A DNA stretch of 64,000 bases from Peptacetobacter sp900550335 (GTDB lineage Bacteria > Bacillota > Clostridia > Peptostreptococcales > Peptostreptococcaceae). The stretch covers positions 1,302,001 through 1,366,000 of the forward strand of contig NZ_CP180001.1 of assembly GCF_047528295.1 (NCBI RefSeq). Reading direction: 5' to 3'. Below, piece by piece: positions 45,587-54,240 of the stretch (within the stretch, counting starts at the first letter, position 1; every line of letters starts with the position of its first letter). The position numbers were made by a program, and so were the translations under genes. The notes under the pieces are model-generated. The model searched no databases and was not told the origin of the DNA. It was given only the letters and a program-made list of their open reading frames with translations.

Positions 45587-47017
45587 ATGAAAAAACTAAT
45601 TAAGCTTATGCTACTTGCAGTTGTTATACTAATGACAACAACGGGGTGTAGCACTAGCACAAAATCTCCAGAAAAATTGCTGACAAAGCCTAACTATGAT
45701 GAAGAAAAAGCTCTTTTAAATTCTGGAATATCAAAAGTTCTTTATCAGAATGTAAATTTAATATTCCCAGAAAATCTAAAAGAAAGCGGTAAAATAAATT
45801 ACGTCGACTTAGATGAGGATGGAAAAAATGAAATTGTGGCATTCCAGAAAAAAGAGAAGATAAACTCTGATAGTAAAGTAGGATTTTTAATTTTAAGAGA
45901 AGATAAGGAAAGCTATTCGTTCTTAGAAGAAGGGGTTGTACTCGAAAAAGGAGATAAAATAGAGTACGGAGGATTCTACGATTTAGACGGTGATGGAAGC
46001 AAAGAGATAATAATGCAGTATAAAGATCAAAATGATGTATCTAGATTAAAGGTTTATTCATTTAAAGATAATAAAGTAAGTGAAATATACCGGTTAGATG
46101 ATATATTTACAGAAGGAAATGTAATTTTTAAAAGTGCATCAAACTTAAATAATACCTCTGATTCGTCATCAATTGGAGAAATAGACAGTAAAAAGATAAA
46201 AATAAGCTATATAGACGATGATAATAATATCGATATGATAGTACTAGGATATAATTCTAGTAATAGAAAATTAAAAGTGAGTCTAGTTCAGTTTACATCA
46301 GAAAATGCGGTTGTAAAGGATGTAAAAACTATAGATGATATAAATGGAATATCAGAGGCATACATTACAATTGGAAATATTTCTAAAAATGAAAAAGGAA
46401 TACTTCTAGATTTACCTATTGGAAAAGATGGGGTTGTTGGGACAGAGGTTATGTATATTAAAGATGGAAAGTTTGTAAATGTTGCAAGCTGCAAAGATGA
46501 GCAGATGAAAAAAGCTTATTATGTCCCAGTTGGAGATATAAATAAGGACAACATAATAGATATACCTTCTATTTCGGCAAATAGCTCTTCGTTTATAGAT
46601 AAATCTTATGCATATATTACGTATTATCAATGGAGCGGTAATTCGGATACTAACTTTATGCATATAAAAGGTCAAAGTTACTATAATTATCAGTACAACT
46701 TCAGATTTGATTTACCTAAATCAATGTACAATTCTCTTTATACAGAACAGAAGTATGAAGGAGAAAAAATTCAGATAGAGTTTAAAGCTACAAATATTAG
46801 AACGGGGACACTGGAAACTGCTTTTACTGTAGTTGTTAAGCCTAAAAATGGAAGTATAGATGATAAACAGAGCCTAGGTAATACAAAAGATGCTGTTCGG
46901 ATTTTAGATAATGAAGATTATTCTTACGATTTAATAATAAATAGTAAAAGAATACTAAAAGATTACAGCGTAAAAGAAGATGAATTGAAAAAAAGTTTTT
47001 CTAATGTATATGAATAA
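45587..47017 (+). CDS. Lipoprotein with DxDxDG calcium-loop motifs, unknown function
   Basis: The 476-residue protein has a lipoprotein signal ending MTTTGC (Cys21). Two loops, DLDEDGKNEIV and DLDGDGSKEII, resemble FG-GAP/VCBS-type calcium-binding repeats, so a beta-propeller-like surface domain is likely. A third weaker one, GDINKDNIIDI, follows. It lies 31 nt upstream of a two-component system and may be a sensor partner or target of it. No specific function is recognised. Confidence 0.75.
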   Translation: MKKLIKLMLLAVVILMTTTGCSTSTKSPEKLLTKPNYDEEKALLNSGISKVLYQNVNLIFPENLKESGKINYVDLDEDGKNEIVAFQKKEKINSDSKVGFLILREDKESYSFLEEGVVLEKGDKIEYGGFYDLDGDGSKEIIMQYKDQNDVSRLKVYSFKDNKVSEIYRLDDIFTEGNVIFKSASNLNNTSDSSSIGEIDSKKIKISYIDDDNNIDMIVLGYNSSNRKLKVSLVQFTSENAVVKDVKTIDDINGISEAYITIGNISKNEKGILLDLPIGKDGVVGTEVMYIKDGKFVNVASCKDEQMKKAYYVPVGDINKDNIIDIPSISANSSSFIDKSYAYITYYQWSGNSDTNFMHIKGQSYYNYQYNFRFDLPKSMYNSLYTEQKYEGEKIQIEFKATNIRTGTLETAFTVVVKPKNGSIDDKQSLGNTKDAVRILDNEDYSYDLIINSKRILKDYSVKEDELKKSFSNVYE

Positions 47018-47048
47018 ATATTAAATATAACGAAAGGGGAATAGTAGG

Positions 47049-47747
47049 ATGAAAGAAAAAATTTTAATTCTTGAAGATGAGATAGGTATAAGAAGTTTTG
47101 TTAGTATAAACCTAAAAAGAGAAGGTTACGATATAATAGAAGCTGGAACAGGTCAGGAAGCAATAGAAAAAATAGATTCTGAAGATGGAATATCAATAGC
47201 ATTATTAGATGTTATGCTACCTGATATGAGCGGTATAGAAGTTTGTAAATATATAAGAGCTAAATACGACCAGGTTGGTATAATAATGCTTACAGCTAAA
47301 TCTCAGGAAGAAGACAAAATAGAAGGATTTATGTCTGGAGCAGATGATTATATGGTAAAACCATTCAGTATAAAAGAATTAATGGTAAGGGTATCAGCAC
47401 TTATAAGAAGAGTTAATAAAGAAAGTGCACCTGCAAAAAATAGTGAAATAGATTTACGGCCATTTAGATTAGATGTCGATAAGAGAAAACTATATAAAAA
47501 TGGCGAAGAAATAGAATTAACACCAACAGAGTTCTCTATAGTTAAATATCTTATGTCTAATGCAAAACAGTCTTTAAGTAGAGAAAAAATACTTGAAGAA
47601 GTTTGGGGAACAAACTACTTATATGACTTCAAAATAGTAGACGTAAACATAAGAAGAATAAGAAATAAAATAGAGGACGATCCTTCAAAACCAAAATATA
47701 TACAGACTATATGGGGCTATGGTTATTGTTTTAGAAAGGAAGACTAA
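47049..47747 (+). CDS. Response regulator, OmpR/PhoB family
   Basis: The 232-residue protein has an N-terminal receiver domain with acidic pocket EDE, the phosphoacceptor Asp54 in LLDVMLPDM, the conserved Thr in MLTAKSQEEDK and Lys in YMVKPFS. The C-terminal winged helix (about 130-230, LTPTEFSIVKYLM, VDVNIRRIRNKIE, IWGYGYCF) is of the OmpR type. Its stop codon abuts the start of the kinase gene. Confidence 0.94.
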   Translation: MKEKILILEDEIGIRSFVSINLKREGYDIIEAGTGQEAIEKIDSEDGISIALLDVMLPDMSGIEVCKYIRAKYDQVGIIMLTAKSQEEDKIEGFMSGADDYMVKPFSIKELMVRVSALIRRVNKESAPAKNSEIDLRPFRLDVDKRKLYKNGEEIELTPTEFSIVKYLMSNAKQSLSREKILEEVWGTNYLYDFKIVDVNIRRIRNKIEDDPSKPKYIQTIWGYGYCFRKED

Positions 47748-49178
47748 ATGTTACACTTTGAAGGTTTAAGAAAAAAAATAATTAAAAATTATTTTGTAAT
47801 AATTATAATTGTAGTAGCACTTTTTGAGGGGTTGTTTATGTTTTATGTGCAAAATTACTACTACAATTCAGTAAGACAAACTTTAGAGTCTAGAGTAGAG
47901 TATATAAATGGTTCATACAATACTGTATCGATGGAAACAGTTAGTTTTGAAGATAAGGTCAATAGTATTTACGAAAAGCAGATGAATGATAAAAATACAA
48001 AATATGGTATTTCTATAATAGATAAAAATAGAAATATGATATTAGACCAGTATGGATTTAAGACACATGAAAAAGTAAACTTTATAGATGTAAATAGAGC
48101 ATTAAAAAATGGTAAAAACTTAGTTCCATACACATACAAAATTGCTTCTACAGATGAACATGTTATGAGTATAGCTGTACCATTAAAGGTAAATAATGTT
48201 GTAGAGGGAGCTGTTAGATACACAGTTTCTCTAGATGCGATAGATAGAGAAATTATAAAGCTTATGGCATGGCTAATTATGATAGGTGTTGTAATACTTA
48301 TAATAGCTATTGCAATTAGTTTAAAATTTGCCGAAAGTTTAATAACACCTCTTACAGAACTGAAAAAATTTGCCAATGAATTATCTTGCGGTAATTACAA
48401 TGTTAAGCTAAAGAGCAATAAGATTGTAGATGATGAAATTGGTGAGCTTGCCGAAACATTTGAAAAAATGGCTGTAGAAATCGATAAGAATGAGAAATTA
48501 AAGAATGAGTTTATTTCTTCAATATCTCATGAACTTAGAACTCCTCTAACGTCTATAAAAGGTTGGAGTGAAACTCTTGGTTACGAAGGAATTAATAAAG
48601 AAGAGCTAGATATGGGTCTTGGAATAATTCAGGACGAGACAGAAAGACTTATCAAGCTAGTTGAGGAATTACTTGATTTTTCAAGACTTTCATCACAGAG
48701 AATAAAACTTGTTATAGACTCAGTAGATGTTGAAGGACTGGTTGTTGGGGTAATAAATCAGTTAAAGGTAAAAGCTGCTGAAAAAGATATAAGATTATTA
48801 TTCGAATTTGAATGTGGAGAAGTGAAGAATATACAGGGTGATAAAAATAGATTGAGACAGGTTCTTATTAACTTAGTTCAAAACTCACTTAAATTCACAG
48901 CAGTTGGAGGATTTATAAAAATAACAGTAAATCAAGATAGTGAAATGACGACTATATCTGTTACTGATAATGGATCAGGAATAGATAAAGAAAATCTTGA
49001 AAGGGTATTTGATAAATTCTTCCAAGAAGATTACAATAAATCAGGAAGTGGATTAGGTCTTGCTATAAGTAATGAAATAGTAAAACTACATAATGGAGAA
49101 ATGAGCGTAGAAAGTAAGAAAAATGTCGGAACATCTATAACATTTACCCTTAAAAATAAATTAATAAATAATATTTAA
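47748..49178 (+). CDS. Sensor histidine kinase
   Basis: The 476-residue protein has a membrane helix (about 13-34), an extracytoplasmic sensor region (35-168), a second helix (170-195), a HAMP domain, a dimerisation domain with His261 in SISHELRTPLTSIKG, and an ATPase domain with NLVQNSLKF (N box), DNGSGIDKE and GSGLGLAI. It pairs with the preceding regulator. The signal is unknown; its association with the lipoprotein gene suggests an envelope cue. Confidence 0.93.
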   Translation: MLHFEGLRKKIIKNYFVIIIIVVALFEGLFMFYVQNYYYNSVRQTLESRVEYINGSYNTVSMETVSFEDKVNSIYEKQMNDKNTKYGISIIDKNRNMILDQYGFKTHEKVNFIDVNRALKNGKNLVPYTYKIASTDEHVMSIAVPLKVNNVVEGAVRYTVSLDAIDREIIKLMAWLIMIGVVILIIAIAISLKFAESLITPLTELKKFANELSCGNYNVKLKSNKIVDDEIGELAETFEKMAVEIDKNEKLKNEFISSISHELRTPLTSIKGWSETLGYEGINKEELDMGLGIIQDETERLIKLVEELLDFSRLSSQRIKLVIDSVDVEGLVVGVINQLKVKAAEKDIRLLFEFECGEVKNIQGDKNRLRQVLINLVQNSLKFTAVGGFIKITVNQDSEMTTISVTDNGSGIDKENLERVFDKFFQEDYNKSGSGLGLAISNEIVKLHNGEMSVESKKNVGTSITFTLKNKLINNI

Positions 49179-49217
49179 TAAATATAACGATATTTTAAAA
49201 ATTTCTGATAATTTGTA

Positions 49218-49246
49218 TTGACACAGAAGAAAATATGATTTATTAT
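49218..49246 (+). promoter_or_regulatory. Predicted argG promoter
   Basis: TTGACA (49218-49223), 17 nt and TATTAT (49241-49246); start near 49253, giving a leader of about 430 nt that includes the T-box. Confidence 0.65.
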
Positions 49247-49276
49247 ATAAATATGTTAAAAATAAATGAGTAATCG

Positions 49277-49503
49277 TTGAAAAAGGAAGTAGCTCAGAAT
49301 TATTTTATAGAGAGCAGGGGATGGTGGAAGCCTTGCATTGAAGTCTGAAGTGAATAGAGCTTTAGAGATTGTTGTGAAATTCTTAAAGATATAAGCAACA
49401 GGTAATCCTGCCTTAAAGGAAAGAGTGGATAGTATTACTATCAATTAGAGTGGTAACGCGGATTATATTTCGTCTCTTGGTTTTCCAAGAGGCGATTTTT
49501 TTA
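49277..49503 (+). promoter_or_regulatory. T-box leader of argG, predicted arginine (AGA) specifier
   Basis: The leader has the T-box features. Stem I contains GAGAGCAGGGGATGGTGGA at 49309 onward. A specifier context GAAT-AGA-GC (AGA at 49356-49358) suits tRNA-Arg. The T-box AGAGTGGTAACGCGG lies at 49447-49461, and a terminator CGTCTCTTGG/CCAAGAGGCG plus T-run at 49471-49502. Uncharged tRNA-Arg would stabilise the antiterminator and allow argG transcription. The specifier is read by analogy with the GAAG-TAC context in the tyrS leader. Confidence 0.85.
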
Positions 49504-49535
49504 TACTCAAACCAAACTAATTGAATTTTAATCTA

Positions 49536-49600
49536 TCAAAGAGAGTGGTACCACGGAAATATTCGTCTCTCAGTGAAATTTTCACTGAGGGACTTTTTTA
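49536..49600 (+). promoter_or_regulatory. Second T-box antiterminator/terminator module without Stem I
   Basis: A second T-box core AGAGTGGTACCACGG (49542-49556) and terminator GTCTCTCAGTGAA/TTCACTGAGGGAC with T-run (49565-49599) follow the first by about 45 nt. No room exists for a Stem I between them. This looks like a duplicated decision module. Confidence 0.75.
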
Positions 49601-49682
49601 TTACCCAATATCACAAATTAAAAAAGTAAAATATAAGATTAAAAAATTAAAAAAAGGAAGAGAACAAAGGGAGGAATTTAAA

Positions 49683-50882
49683 ATGAAAGAAAAAGTTGTA
49701 TTAGCATACTCAGGAGGATTAGACACATCAATAACTATACCTTGGTTAAAAGAAAACTACGATGATATAGAAGTTATCGCTTGCTGTGGAAATGTTGGAC
49801 AGGACGATAATATGGAAGATGTTTACAAAAAAGCATTAGAAAGTGGAGCATCAAAAGCTTACGTTGATGATATATCAGAAGAATTTGTAACAACTACAAT
49901 ATATGCAGCTATAAAAGCTGAAGCTAAATACGAAGGAAAATACTTATTAGGAACTTCACTTGCTAGACCAATAATAGCTAAAAAATTAGTTGAAGTAGCT
50001 CATAAAGAAGGAGCAAAATATATCTGCCATGGATGTACAGGAAAAGGAAATGACCAGGTTAGATTCGAAGCTACAATAGCAGCATTAGATCCAACTATAA
50101 AAGTTATAGCACCTTGGAGAATATGGGATATAAAATCTAGAGAAGATGCTATAGATTACGCAAATGAACATGGAATAAAAGTTAAAGCTACAAAAGAAAA
50201 AATATACTCAGAAGATGCTAACCTTTGGCATGTATCAACTGAAGGTGGAGATATAGAACACCTTGAAAACGAACACAAAGAAGATATATACAAAGAATGT
50301 GTTACTCCAGAACAGGCTTGTGATACACCAGAATACGCAGAAATATACTTTGAAAAAGGTGTTCCTAAAAAATTAAATGGTGTTGAAATGGCTCCAGTAG
50401 AATTAATTCAGGCAGTAAATGCTCTTGGTAAAAAACATGGTATAGGAATAATAGACATAGTAGAAAACAGATTAGTTGGTATGAAATCAAGAGGAATATA
50501 TGAAACTCCAGGAGGAACAATTCTTTACGAAGCTCATAACATATTAGAAAGTGCTTGTATAGATAAAGAAACTCTTCATTTCAAACAGAGAGTAGCTATA
50601 AAATTCGGTGAACTTATATACGATGGATTATGGTATTCAAAATTAAGAGAAGCAATAGAAGCTTTTATGGACTGCACACAGGAAAATGTAACAGGTACAG
50701 TAAAAGTTAAATTATACAAAGGTAACATAAAACCTGCTGGAATATTTGCAGATTCTCCATTATACGATGAAAGTATATCTTCATTCGGAAATAGTGAATA
50801 CTACGACCACCACGACGCAGAAGGATTCATCAACTTATTTACACTACCTCTAAAAATTAGAGCTATGAAAGAAGGAAAATAA
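49683..50882 (+). CDS. argG: Argininosuccinate synthase
   Basis: ArgG joins citrulline and aspartate using ATP, the penultimate step of arginine synthesis. The 399-residue product begins with the PP-loop motif VLAYSGGLDTSITIPWL and has CHGCTGKGNDQVRFE and the TEGGDIEHL segment. ATG 49683 follows GGGAGGA; the longer frame from 49521 runs back through the T-box terminator and is not coding. argH does not follow, as it often would. Gln codons are mainly CAG. Confidence 0.96.
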   Translation: MKEKVVLAYSGGLDTSITIPWLKENYDDIEVIACCGNVGQDDNMEDVYKKALESGASKAYVDDISEEFVTTTIYAAIKAEAKYEGKYLLGTSLARPIIAKKLVEVAHKEGAKYICHGCTGKGNDQVRFEATIAALDPTIKVIAPWRIWDIKSREDAIDYANEHGIKVKATKEKIYSEDANLWHVSTEGGDIEHLENEHKEDIYKECVTPEQACDTPEYAEIYFEKGVPKKLNGVEMAPVELIQAVNALGKKHGIGIIDIVENRLVGMKSRGIYETPGGTILYEAHNILESACIDKETLHFKQRVAIKFGELIYDGLWYSKLREAIEAFMDCTQENVTGTVKVKLYKGNIKPAGIFADSPLYDESISSFGNSEYYDHHDAEGFINLFTLPLKIRAMKEGK

Positions 50883-51209
50883 ATTTATAAAAATTTAAGA
50901 GGATAGATAAAATTAAGAAGGCTGTTACAAAATTTGTAGCAGTCTTTTTAGTTATTTATGTATAAGGTAGTTGTATTTTTAAAAGTATGTTATTATAGAA
51001 TATGCTAGTGAATCATTTAGTTGAAAATAAAATATTAATTTGATTCGATTTCACAAAATTTACGGAATTGTAAACATTATTCTATCTGTATATATAGAAT
51101 ATGTTAAAAATTTGCGTTATAATGATAAAGTGAAATTATTTCAAATGACTTCCAACTTTACTGAGTTATATCTAAAGTCTGTAAAATTTAATGAAAGGGA
51201 GTGGGTGTA
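50883..51209. other. Intergenic region between argG and the L,D-transpeptidase gene
   Basis: It holds the argG terminator (50917-50949) and a TATAAT at 51118-51123 without a clear -35. A 70-codon frame at 51040-51252 overlaps the next gene out of frame and lacks a ribosome site; I take it as chance. Confidence 0.5.
50917..50949 (+). terminator. Terminator after argG
   Basis: Stem AAGGCTGTTACAAA/TTTGTAGCAGTCTT followed by T; one of the family of similar terminators in this window. Confidence 0.82.
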
Positions 51210-52601
51210 TTGGCAAGAAAGGGAGCAAAAAATGTCCCAAAGAAAAAGGTAGCAGCAATAATAGTTGGCGTATTAGCTATAATATATATAGGTTTATCAG
51301 TTTTTTTCACAAGCCATTTTTACTTTGGAACTAAAATAAATGGAGAAAGTTGTTCTGGTAAAACTGTAGCAGAAGTTGAGGAAATGTTTGGTCAGGTTTC
51401 AGGTGATTATAGCCTTACATTGACAGACAAAAGAAACAAAGAATTTAAAATAACTGCAAAAGACATAAATCTTACTTTCCACGATGAAGGTCAGATACAG
51501 AAAATAAAAGATAGTCAGAGTTCTTTTGGATGGATAGTTGGAATATTCAAGGATAAAGACTATAAAGCAGATGTAGTTAGATATGACAATGCTAAGTTAG
51601 AAAAATTATACAATGGATTTGAATTATTTGATAAAAACTATGTTATAGAACCTAAGAGTGCGTATCCTGAATACAGCAGAAAAACAAACTCTTATGAAAT
51701 AAGACCTGAAATATACGGAAATAAAGTTAATAAAGAAGCACTTTACAAAGAAATACAGAAATCAATATTATCAGGAAATAAAGCAATAAATATAGATGAA
51801 GCAGGCCTATATGTACAGCCAAAAAATAAGGAAGATAACTCTAAGCTTGCAAAGGCTGTAGAAAAACTTAACAAAAAAGTTAAGATGAAAGTTACTTATG
51901 ATTTTGAAGATAGAAAAGAAGTATTCTCTGGATATGAAATAGCACAGCTTTTAAACTGTGACTCAGAAGGAAACTACGGTATAACTATCAACAGAGATAG
52001 AATGATAGAGCTTTTAAGAGGATTAAGTAAACAGTACAGTACTTATGGAGATCCAAGAAAGTTTAAAGCATCTTCAGGCAAAGAAATAACTATATACGGT
52101 GGTTCTTACGGTTGGTTAATCGATAAAGAAAAAGAAGCTGATGAGCTTACAAAAGTTCTTGAAGCAGGAAAAAGTGTTACAAGAGAGCCAGTTTATTCTC
52201 AGACAGCACTTCATCGTACAAAAGATGATATAGGAAATACTTATGTTGAAATAAGCTTAGGTGGTCAGTATTTATGGTACTATAGAGATGGAAAACTTGT
52301 TACTAGTTTCCCTGTAGTTACTGGAAATGTAAGCAAAGGACATGGAACACCAGGCGGTATATATCCTCTAAACTACAAAGAAAGAGATACATACTTAAAT
52401 GGACGGAACTATAGTTCTCACGTAAACTATTGGATGCCATTTAACGGAAATATAGGTCTTCATGATGCTACATGGAGAGGTTCTTTCGGTGGAGGAATAT
52501 ATAGAAGTAATGGTTCTCATGGATGTGTAAACTGTCCATATAGTGGAGCAGCTACTATATACAAAACAATAGAAAAAGGAACACCAATAATTTTATACTA
52601 A
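51210..52601 (+). CDS. L,D-transpeptidase with membrane anchor and PG-binding domains
   Basis: The 463-residue protein is a peptidoglycan L,D-transpeptidase. It has a basic start, one membrane helix (about 14-35), two repeated extracellular domains of the PG_binding_4 type (about 40-150 and 170-310), and a C-terminal YkuD domain with LHDATWRGSFGG and the catalytic SHGCVN (Cys439). It would form 3-3 cross-links, which are abundant in clostridial relatives. TTG 51210 is chosen because AAAGGGAG lies about 9 nt upstream; the GTG at 51201 overlaps that site. Confidence 0.92.
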   Translation: MARKGAKNVPKKKVAAIIVGVLAIIYIGLSVFFTSHFYFGTKINGESCSGKTVAEVEEMFGQVSGDYSLTLTDKRNKEFKITAKDINLTFHDEGQIQKIKDSQSSFGWIVGIFKDKDYKADVVRYDNAKLEKLYNGFELFDKNYVIEPKSAYPEYSRKTNSYEIRPEIYGNKVNKEALYKEIQKSILSGNKAINIDEAGLYVQPKNKEDNSKLAKAVEKLNKKVKMKVTYDFEDRKEVFSGYEIAQLLNCDSEGNYGITINRDRMIELLRGLSKQYSTYGDPRKFKASSGKEITIYGGSYGWLIDKEKEADELTKVLEAGKSVTREPVYSQTALHRTKDDIGNTYVEISLGGQYLWYYRDGKLVTSFPVVTGNVSKGHGTPGGIYPLNYKERDTYLNGRNYSSHVNYWMPFNGNIGLHDATWRGSFGGGIYRSNGSHGCVNCPYSGAATIYKTIEKGTPIILY

Positions 52602-52639
52602 AAAATATTCCCTCAGTTAAAAACTGAGGGATTTTTTTA
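52600..52639. terminator. Bidirectional terminator between L,D-transpeptidase and gntR
   Basis: Stem ATCCCTCAGTT-type (ATTCCCTCAGTT/AACTGAGGGAT) with A-run and T-run on its two sides. Confidence 0.85.
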
Positions 52640-52648
52640 TTCTTTACT

Positions 52649-53356
52649 TTATCTATACAAATCAAACACAAAATAGTTTATATCGCCTCTATACTTAGAA
52701 ATAGAGTACTCAATAACCTTGTTTCCGTTTCCATACCCATAAGAATGGAAATAAAAAATAGGATCATTTTCCTTTATATCCAATAAATCAGATGTAGTCT
52801 CGTCTGCTTTTACAGTTTCTAGCTTTCTTCTTATCTTAACTACTGGATTGCCTTTATCAGAAAAATAATCATAAAGACGAGAATTAACAAAATCTACATT
52901 CTCTATATCTGGAAATAATTTGTATGGTATATATGTTGTTACGATAACATTTGGCTTAGAGTTAATATATCTAAGTCTTATAAGTTTACATACTTTTTCT
53001 GATAAAGAAACACCAAGAGCTTTTGAAACTTCTTCAGATGCTTTTTCTATTTTTAAAGATATAACCTTTGTACTTGTAGTTAATCCTTTTTCATTCATTT
53101 CTTTATCAAAACTTAAAATCTTTTGTGTAAATTCCTGCTCAATTTTTCTTTGGCAGACCATTGTTCCCCTTTTTCTTCTCTTTTCAAGATAACCATCATC
53201 TACAAGAAGTTGAATTGCCTGTCTAACTGTAGGTCTACTTACATCGTAAATTTCTGATAGTTCTATTTCGGTAGGAATTAAATCTCCTTCCTTGTATGTT
53301 CCGTTATTTATCTTTTCGAGTAAATCGCATTTTATTTTTAAATACATTGCTGCCAT
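52649..53356 (-). CDS. GntR/HutC family transcriptional regulator (UTRA domain)
   Basis: The 235-residue protein has a GntR winged-helix DNA-binding domain (about 5-70: EGDLIPTEIELSEIYDVSRP, TVRQAIQLLVDDGYLEKR) and a C-terminal UTRA ligand-binding domain (about 90-235, ending VIEYSISKYRGDINYFVFDL). HutC-type regulators sense sugar phosphates or similar metabolites. It is transcribed away from the deoC-manA operon, which it most likely controls from the shared 200-nt region. Confidence 0.92.
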   Translation of the reverse strand: MAAMYLKIKCDLLEKINNGTYKEGDLIPTEIELSEIYDVSRPTVRQAIQLLVDDGYLEKRRKRGTMVCQRKIEQEFTQKILSFDKEMNEKGLTTSTKVISLKIEKASEEVSKALGVSLSEKVCKLIRLRYINSKPNVIVTTYIPYKLFPDIENVDFVNSRLYDYFSDKGNPVVKIRRKLETVKADETTSDLLDIKENDPIFYFHSYGYGNGNKVIEYSISKYRGDINYFVFDLYR

Positions 53357-53420
53357 TAGAATATCTCCTTAATCTTTAATGATTATATTATAACATTCAA
53401 AAAAAATATATACAATATAA

Positions 53421-53482
53421 TTACATATTAAAAATTATACATTACATAACAGATAAAATATATTGACATATTATTTACATAA
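53421..53482 (+). repeat. TTACATAW repeats in the gntR-deoC intergenic region
   Basis: TTACATAT at 53421-53428 and TTACATAA at 53442-53449 and 53475-53482. Spacings of 21 and 33 nt equal about two and three helical turns; the last copy lies inside the deoC promoter spacer. Candidate GntR operators. Confidence 0.4.
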
Positions 53483-53491
53483 TGTTATATT
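53463..53491 (+). promoter_or_regulatory. Predicted deoC-manA operon promoter
   Basis: TTGACA (53463-53468), 17 nt and TATATT (53486-53491). Confidence 0.65.
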
Positions 53492-53556
53492 ATAGACAAA
53501 TAAATCAAAAAGTTAAAAAATAACACCAATAAATTTTAAAAAGGAGATGTTTTAAT

Positions 53557-54240
53557 ATGAAATTAACTAAAAGTAAGCTAGCAAAATACTTTGATCACAC
53601 TTTTTTAAAGGCATATGCAACAAATAATGATCTTCGAAATTTGTGTGAAGAAGCAAAATCTATAGGGGCTGCTATGGTGGCAATTAATACTGAATGGGTA
53701 GAGTTTTGTAAAAAAGAGCTAGAAGGTACGGATATACACGTTGGAGCAGCAATAGGATTTCCTCTAGGTCAGTGTGGACTTGGGACAAAACTATTTGAAA
53801 CAGAGTATGCTATAAGTCAAGGTGCTGATGAGATAGACTATGTTATAAATATAAGTAAAGCAAAGATGCACGACTGGGATTTTATAAAAAAAGAGATGGA
53901 GCTTATAGTAGATATATGTAGAAGAAATAATAGAATATCTAAGGTAATATTTGAAAACTGCTACCTAGAAAAAGATGAGATAAAAAAATTAGCTGAGATA
54001 GCTAAGGAAGTTAAACCAGACTTTATTAAAACTAGTACGGGATTTGGAACAGGAGGAGCTACATTAGAAGATGTTAAGCTTATGATTGATACTGTTGACG
54101 GAGAGGTATCTGTCAAAGCTGCTGGTGGAATAAGGGATTATGAAACTGCAAAAAAAATGATAGACTTAGGTGTTAAAAGAATAGGAACAAGTTCTTCTCT
54201 TAAAATAATTGAAGAATTTGAAAAGGAGAATGAAAAGTAA
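53557..54240 (+). CDS. deoC: Deoxyribose-phosphate aldolase-like protein (DeoC family)
   Basis: DeoC cleaves deoxyribose-5-phosphate to glyceraldehyde-3-phosphate and acetaldehyde. The 227-residue protein keeps the Schiff-base Lys158 in FIKTSTGFGTGGAT, Lys187 in SVKAAGGIRD, and the acid EIDYVINI. The normally conserved VCVNP strand is AMVAINTEW here, so the substrate may differ. AAAAGGAG precedes the ATG. Its stop overlaps manA by one base (TAATG). Confidence 0.85.
   Translation: MKLTKSKLAKYFDHTFLKAYATNNDLRNLCEEAKSIGAAMVAINTEWVEFCKKELEGTDIHVGAAIGFPLGQCGLGTKLFETEYAISQGADEIDYVINISKAKMHDWDFIKKEMELIVDICRRNNRISKVIFENCYLEKDEIKKLAEIAKEVKPDFIKTSTGFGTGGATLEDVKLMIDTVDGEVSVKAAGGIRDYETAKKMIDLGVKRIGTSSSLKIIEEFEKENEK

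Noticed and set aside
49521..49682. Extended argG frame through the leader
   Set aside because: It overlaps the second T-box core and terminator; the real start has GGGAGGA upstream and gives the family length.
51040..51252. 70-codon frame before the L,D-transpeptidase
   Set aside because: It overlaps the next gene out of frame, has no ribosome site and resembles nothing known.
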